Assembly (NCBI GenBank): GCA_003254885.1
Contig: QANT01004778.1
Coordinates: forward strand, 1 to 64,000
Direction of reading: 5' to 3'
Origin: Purshia tridentata
Taxonomy: Eukaryota > Streptophyta > Magnoliopsida > Rosales > Rosaceae
DNA length: 64,000 nt
Shown piece after piece: positions 59,201 through 64,000 of this stretch. Position numbers and translations under genes: made by a program. Under the pieces are notes generated by a model, which was not told the DNA's origin, did no database searches, and saw only the letters and a list, made by a program, of their open reading frames with translations. Every line of letters starts with the position of its first letter. The stretch's first letter is position 1.

Positions 59201-62200
59201 TTCTAGGGGCAAAACGTAAAAGAGATGTACATCTTTTGTCTGTAGATTAAGTAAATAAAACACATGGAACAAACAACAAATTTTTTTTTGGCCATTATGG
59301 AACATACAACATTAAATAAGCTAAAATATAATATACACAAAGATCATATATTCAAAATTATACTATTTACTGACGTTCACTCCCTTACAATTTTTTAAAT
59401 GGAAATCAGTGATGAAGATACAAATATACAAGATGATTAAACGGTGTTGACACAAAATATTTAACTACACTTGAAAAATTTGAGAAATGGATAGATACAA
59501 ACAAAGGAATAGAGGCAATATAAGAAAATAGCTAACAATTACACTTGAAAAATTTTTAAAAGGCCAATTAAAAATTGGTCCCTGTAGTTTGGGCCATTTT
59601 CCAATTTAGTCCCTGTAATTTCAAGTTTGTCAATAGTATCACTGTAGTTAATTAACTGTTTTAATTAAGGCCAAATCAGAATTTCGTCAAATTAATTCAT
59701 GGAATGTCCATGTAGCTCGCATTTGCAGGGCTATTTTGGTCTTGCACATGCTATGCATTACTTTAGAGTAGCACAAAAAGCAAAAATAGCTCTGCATGTG
59801 CGTGCCACATAGGGATTCCATTAACTAAGTCAACAAAAATCTTCATTTGGCCTTTACTTGTAACTGTTAATTAACTACAGACATGCAATTCACAAATTGA
59901 AACTGCAGGAACAAAAGTCAAAAACTGGTCAAAATTACACTGAGCAAAATTCTAACTCAGCCTTTTAAAAATAGATAGACACAAATAGAGGCAAAGAAGC
60001 AGTACAACCCAAGAATAAATAAACAATGCTGAAAATTAAGAAAACAAATGTAATGCCAATTAAGAATATACCTCTACTGATTTGGTTAATTTGCCATCAG
60101 TAATTATACAAGCAATCTCAAGAATCCGATCAACTTCAACATTTAAACCTGCATGACCACAAAGGTAAAAGAGAAGATATGATTTTCACATTTTAGAAAA
60201 TTAACCATAAAAATTATTAAGCGAACTCAACAAAGACAACACAAGGAAAGGTCAACTTGATTGAAAGTGTGTTGTCTAGCACATATGATATGTCCCTCTT
60301 TGTTTTTTTTTTTTTTTAAAGAAAAAAATGAGTGAATCAATAAATTTTGGAAGCACAAGTCCTTAGGTTTATTATTATTACTTTTACTTTTTAATCTTCA
60401 AGGGTATTTCTGTCAATCATGTAAACATTTTTAATACAAATAGATGTGCTTGACCTCCAGGTACAAAAGAGCCATTGCGAGAACTGAGACTGCAACTCCA
60501 TCAGAGCACATTTCACACCTTCAGAAGTCCTCCATTTTCTTTCTGATTACAAACACTACATAATACATAATGGACCACATACTCTGAAGGTGTGAAATGC
60601 TCTGTGATGGAGTTGCAGCCAATGGCTCTTTTGTACTTGGGTGACGCTTCCTTGGTATCCTTTTATAAAACTTTCTTTTAAAGGAAACAAATAACCACCA
60701 AGGAATCCTTTTGCTTACACTGGAACAAATTGTTTTGTTTAATACATGACCAGGTAAACCTTGCCAAGACTTCCAATGAACAATTAGATAAGGGTGTATT
60801 CAATATGGAAGAGTTGCAGACTTAAAGGGGTGTATTCAATATGGAATTTCACTGACTTTTGTACAGTTTTTATAAGTGATCAACTTTTTATAGAGTTTAT
60901 GGACTAAAATGACTTTCATAGACTCTACATAGACTTTGGCAGAATTTGCTAGACTTCTCCTATAATTTTTGAAAGACTAATAATAAATTTTATAGATTTT
61001 GATGAAGTTTAATAAATTTGTAAACAACCCCAGTAATAGATTATTATAAAGTTATCAAATTAGTTCATTTTTCTCAAGCATATAATTAATCTTTTTACTT
61101 GGCAAAATGATCCGACAAATGTTAGCTCTACATGCTGAAAGTCAAACATTATAATATTTTCATTTCTTCTTGTCTTTATGTTTTGTTTCCAATTTCAAAT
61201 TTCAGTGGTGGGTTTCCTTTTAGACAAATGATTTCACTAATTGGTTTACGAATATATATATAATTCCATTAATGCAATTTTCAAACTCTAGTTCCACCAT
61301 GTGCCGATCATCCATAAGTAACGAAGAATGCAACACTCTGATCAGCATACCCATATGTGGTGCTATGATGAAGGTTGATTCATATATTTTGTTTCTTTTT
61401 CATTTAAAATCCTAAATGAATACAGCCCCTAGACATTCTTATATTATGAGCAAAAAAATATAATCCTTACCAGTCATTTCCAAGTCAATCCATACAAGGG
61501 GCAACTTGTACTCTCCTGGAGATACCACTGGATTTTGACTCTGTTTCTCAACTACCACCAACATGTTATCCGAGTTGTTCACTTTCTTCTTCTTCTTGCC
61601 TGCCTCAATAAGATGCATCATTAGCATGAAGATATTCATATGCTTCAATCATCCCAGATATTCATATTCATATTCATATACCTAATATCCAGTCTATCAT
61701 GAATCTGGCTTACCTTTATTAAAAAAACATAAGCAAATAATTAAAACTTTGTTGAAACAAATCAAAGAAAGGGAGAAACGATTGTATTTCATTGATTCAG
61801 TTGAGTAGTATACAGAGGCAAGAGCCTCAATATAAGGACCTTAGAAACTTATGAGTGTAGTAATTCTATAAACGCTGAAAACTTATCTACTACATACATT
61901 CGTAGCATTTTAACTAACCAAAAAAAAAAAAGACCTGAAAACATAATTTTTAATCTGTGCAGCAGACAGCTCTGCATCCTCAAAAGTACACCTATTCCTC
62001 TACCTCCATATTGTCCACAAAACTGCATGGAGGGGCAAACTTTCAAACCAACAGCAAAATTCTGTCGGATGATCGGATACTTGAGATAGAACAAGGTGCC
62101 ACCAAATGAACTCCAAAGACCAAGAAGATATAATCCCACACTTCTCAGGCAATGGAACAGTTGAGGAAAAGACGACCCACCAACTCCTCTGCCTTCTTGC

Positions 62201-62948
62201 AGATAATACAATGATTGAGTATAGCTCTCCTTACAAGGGTGGTGTTCCAATTTCAGAGATTGTCTTTCCGACTGATTATCTGCATTTCATGAAATGCGGC
62301 TTTTTGCTGTGTTGTAGAATTTTTATGTTTAAATGTATTATATAGCTTTGTAGGTCTTTGTTTATATGTATGTGTAATAGGATTTTCATGTTTTATTGAC
62401 ACTCTCCAATATTCAGATCATATATATTTGGGCATCTCTGTTTCATTCCAACTTCTGAGTTTGCATTTAATGCTCTCTTTTGGTTACTCATAATTTGGGG
62501 GGAAATCATGGAAAATACCAAAACATAAGGTCTTTAGTTAAATGCAGCCACTCAATGACTCAAATGAAATACTTATATCTATTTTCACTCTTGAAAACCA
62601 AAACCCACAAGAAAGAAAAACTATAACCTTATAATATAGCGCTTTCGCCAATTGTTTCACAATTTTTTTGGAAACCAAACGGGGGGCTAATTAATCAGAT
62701 ACTTCAACCCAACCACTCTCAGAGAACAGAGATAAACTAACCAAAAGCAACCATTTCAAGTAAACAATGGTCCCAAGAAAGCTCTAACCCTAACATTGCG
62801 ATATACAGAAAGTAACTAAGGAAAATTAAGAACCTGAAGAATCTCTAGTGTCCTCCTTGTGTTTGGAAGCAGAAGAGGCCTCTCGCACTTGATCGTCGTC
62901 TTCAACGTCAAGCTCGAGCACAGAGAAAGCATTTGAGAGGCTCTCCAT
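53297..62948 (-). CDS. ORN: Oligoribonuclease (DEDDh 3'-5' exoribonuclease)
   Basis: Eight exons: 62948-62834, 61599-61471, 60148-60072, 57981-57900, 57735-57680, 55844-55758, 54242-54152 and 53412-53297. They join to 250 residues. All five DEDDh residues are present: D77 and E79 in LVWIDLEMTG, D177 in NSVYVDFVFLK, and H224 and D229 in KHRALDDIRESI. Other family phrases are DRILEIACIITDGKL, MGEWCQSHHAASGLT and IRWYPGDNKKAP. The enzyme degrades very short RNAs (2-5 nt) to mononucleotides, finishing RNA turnover. The first about 65 residues are acidic then lysine-rich and lack an obvious cleaved signal, so organelle targeting is open. Introns total about 8.9 kb against 0.75 kb of coding sequence and contain LINE, copia and MITE remnants. 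Arabidopsis At2g26970 is the counterpart known to me. Confidence 0.95.
54480..55300 (-). mobile_element. Degraded L1-type LINE in an oligoribonuclease intron
   Basis: On the minus strand there are RT phrases (SRPINLVTILCKILA, VVFKVDFQKAYGHVDWGFLD), then after an internal gap the zf-RVT part (CVWCEKGSENVDYIVLYCWF). It has stops and a large internal deletion between the RT and zinc-knuckle regions. It lies in the intron between 54242 and 55758, sense to the host gene. Confidence 0.8.
56080..57350 (+). mobile_element. Ty1/copia LTR retrotransposon fossil, 3' part, in an oligoribonuclease intron
   Basis: A fragment of the copia family inserted antisense to the host gene. Recognisable parts in order are the end of the reverse transcriptase domain, the region leading to RNase H, a polypurine tract at about 57146-57156, and a 3' LTR beginning TGTTGGCATAATTACC at 57157. 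It is clearly broken, with several disruptions and no 5' half, and looks old. Confidence 0.8.
59562..59962. mobile_element. Foldback MITE, about 400 bp, in an oligoribonuclease intron
   Basis: The left arm (GGCCAATTAAAAATTGGTCC, then CCCTGTAATTTCAAGTTTGT and GTAGTTAATTAACTGTT) is matched on the minus strand by the right arm (CCTGCAGTTTCAATTTGTGA and GTAGTTAATTAACAGTT). Both sides are flanked by TTTTAAAA (59554-59561 and 59963-59970), a probable 8-9-bp target duplication. There is no coding capacity. Confidence 0.65.
60458..60640. repeat. Near-perfect inverted repeat (hairpin) in an oligoribonuclease intron
   Basis: The left arm 60458-60525 and right arm 60583-60640 pair over about 58 bp (for example GTACAAAAGAGCCATTG with its complement, and CTGCAACTCCATC, ATTTCACACCTTCAGA likewise). 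A 10-12-nt insertion sits in the left arm, with a few 2-nt offsets and a loop of about 57 nt. It could be a small MITE or a young MIRNA-like hairpin. Confidence 0.8.
61780..62260 (-). mobile_element. L1-type LINE 3' fragment in an oligoribonuclease intron
   Basis: On the minus strand frames give KAEELVG-like and LFHCL/VWDYIFLVFGVHLVAP phrases typical of the zf-RVT end of plant L1 ORF2, followed by a short 3' tail. It is truncated and interrupted, and lies in intron 1 (61600-62833), sense to the host gene. The apparent 133-codon open frame here is part of this remnant, not a gene. Confidence 0.6.
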
Positions 62949-63300
62949 TGGGCTGATTGGTTTGGTTTTGCGAAATTTGAACTGGAGCCTTATGCAGTCG
63001 TATGAGGAACAGCCATGTTCAAGAGCTTTCCCTTTGATACTTTTTCAATTGATACTTTTTCAAGTGATACTTTTTCAAGTGGAGAAGTTCCTTCTTGGCC
63101 AGAGCACGAGGGAAAGGAATGGGTAGTTCGGGAAAAATCTAGCATGGCCGCCCGTGTATTTTATTGTTGTTTTCCGTGAATTTAGAGCTCAGACTCTATT
63201 ACTCTTACCAAGACATAGGGTGTTGTTCACTGGCTTATTTGGTCATTGTCATTTGACTCATTTGATACTATATTTAAAAATTTATTTTTAATAAGGCTAC
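62949..63300 (-). promoter_or_regulatory. Upstream region of the oligoribonuclease gene
   Basis: This is the leader and promoter side of the gene. An 18-bp unit (GATACTTTTTCAAGT, with variants) is repeated three times in tandem at about 63038-63082. No certain TATA box was found. Confidence 0.4.
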
Positions 63301-64000
63301 CGAACATTAGAGGTGGACGTTTTATTCTGCAAAACCGTACCATATTGATTCCATAGTATTTCGTGTCAAGTTTTATATCAAAAAATAATACCGATTCTTA
63401 TACCATATGAAAATTATACCGTATTAATTATAAAAGGTATGTGAACGATTTTACTCTTTCAATATTGACCAAAACCATACCATAGAACATTACTTAAAAT
63501 TAAATTTAAATATTTTAATTAACATTTCTGTATAAAAACTAATTAAAAATATAGTGTGATAACTTAGTATATACTATAATTCATTAGTTATTTTTAATAA
63601 TTTACATCGTATCATAATATTATATTATATCTTAAAATATTTAAACCTTAAACCCTAATACTAAACATTATACCCTATATCCTAATTGGCTAATACTATA
63701 ATTCATAGTAATATAGTATGGCAAGTTGGTAAGTACTATATACTATATAGTATATTATAATTCATATTTAATTTATATCATATCCTAATATTATGATATG
63801 GTATATACTATATCTCATACCCTATATCTTAAAGTTTATGAAATTAAGACATAGTACAATATTAGGATATGAATATATGATACAAATTAAAAACATATAA
63901 ACTATATACTAAAAAACATATGTAATAAAAATAAAAAACTCCAAACCCCAAAATTCAAACTCGAATTCAAATTTCAAAATACCCTAAACCCTAAACTTGA
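63300..64000. other. AT-rich repeat DNA, possible hAT-type end
   Basis: It begins with TTAGAGGTGGACGTTTTATT and AACCGTACCATATTG-like sequence, common at ends of plant hAT-type elements. It then has many variants of ATATACTATA and CCTAATATTA. The window ends in a short CCCTAAACCCTAAA phrase. No gene is seen. Confidence 0.35.

Noticed and set aside
61849-62250. 133-codon open frame on the minus strand
   Set aside because: It belongs to a LINE 3' remnant in an intron, as shown by zf-RVT-like phrases in neighbouring frames.
63980-64000. CCCTAAACCCTAAA telomere-like phrase at the window end
   Set aside because: Only about two units, in AT-rich DNA with other CCTAAT variants. Too short to indicate a telomere or an interstitial telomeric block.

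Overview
The window is nuclear DNA of a dicot plant. The coding content is a set of intron-rich plant genes with canonical GT-AG splice sites, short exons and AT-rich introns full of degraded LINEs and MITEs. Style and repeat content would fit a Rosaceae species such as Prunus or a relative, but that assignment is an inference. Three single Ns (18867, 32423, 32668) show that it comes from a draft-type assembly.

Layout from left to right: a foldback MITE (39-443); an ERD4/OSCA3.1-type calcium channel gene on the minus strand (1016-4882); a 1.8-kb Mutator-like element that has captured the 5' part of a BRI1-type brassinosteroid receptor gene (5560-7380); an intergenic stretch with an orphan promoter-like block; two tandem COMT-like O-methyltransferase genes on the minus strand (9914-11276 and 16077-17433), separated by repeat-rich DNA; a 3.4-kb repeat complex bracketed by inverted repeats (17614-21046) that holds an array of hairpin-forming 42-bp repeats; a 374-bp MITE with a perfect 9-bp target duplication (21859-22232); the plastid isoprenoid gene ISPE/CMK on the plus strand (22517-29345); a repeat-rich spacer; a plastid-type tyrosine/tryptophan permease gene with 14 exons on the plus strand (31979-42094); an RHC1A-type RING-H2 ubiquitin ligase on the minus strand (44027-44995); an SnRK1 beta subunit gene on the plus strand (48779-52083); and an oligoribonuclease gene on the minus strand (53297-62948) whose introns hold LINE, copia and MITE remnants. 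The final kilobase is promoter plus AT-rich repeat DNA.

I reconstructed all eight gene models by hand. In each, the exon phases join without a frame break and the summed coding length is a multiple of three: 725, 362, 359, 395, 478, 322, 271 and 250 residues. The genes do not form a pathway cluster. The only obvious functional grouping is the tandem O-methyltransferase pair. ISPE and the oligoribonuclease have Arabidopsis counterparts with neighbouring locus numbers (At2g26930 and At2g26970), which suggests residual microsynteny. I found no evidence of a new defence, toxin or mobile system. The most informative items are the gene-capturing Mutator element, the hairpin repeat array and its surrounding element, and the diverging O-methyltransferase duplicate with an altered SAM-pocket residue.
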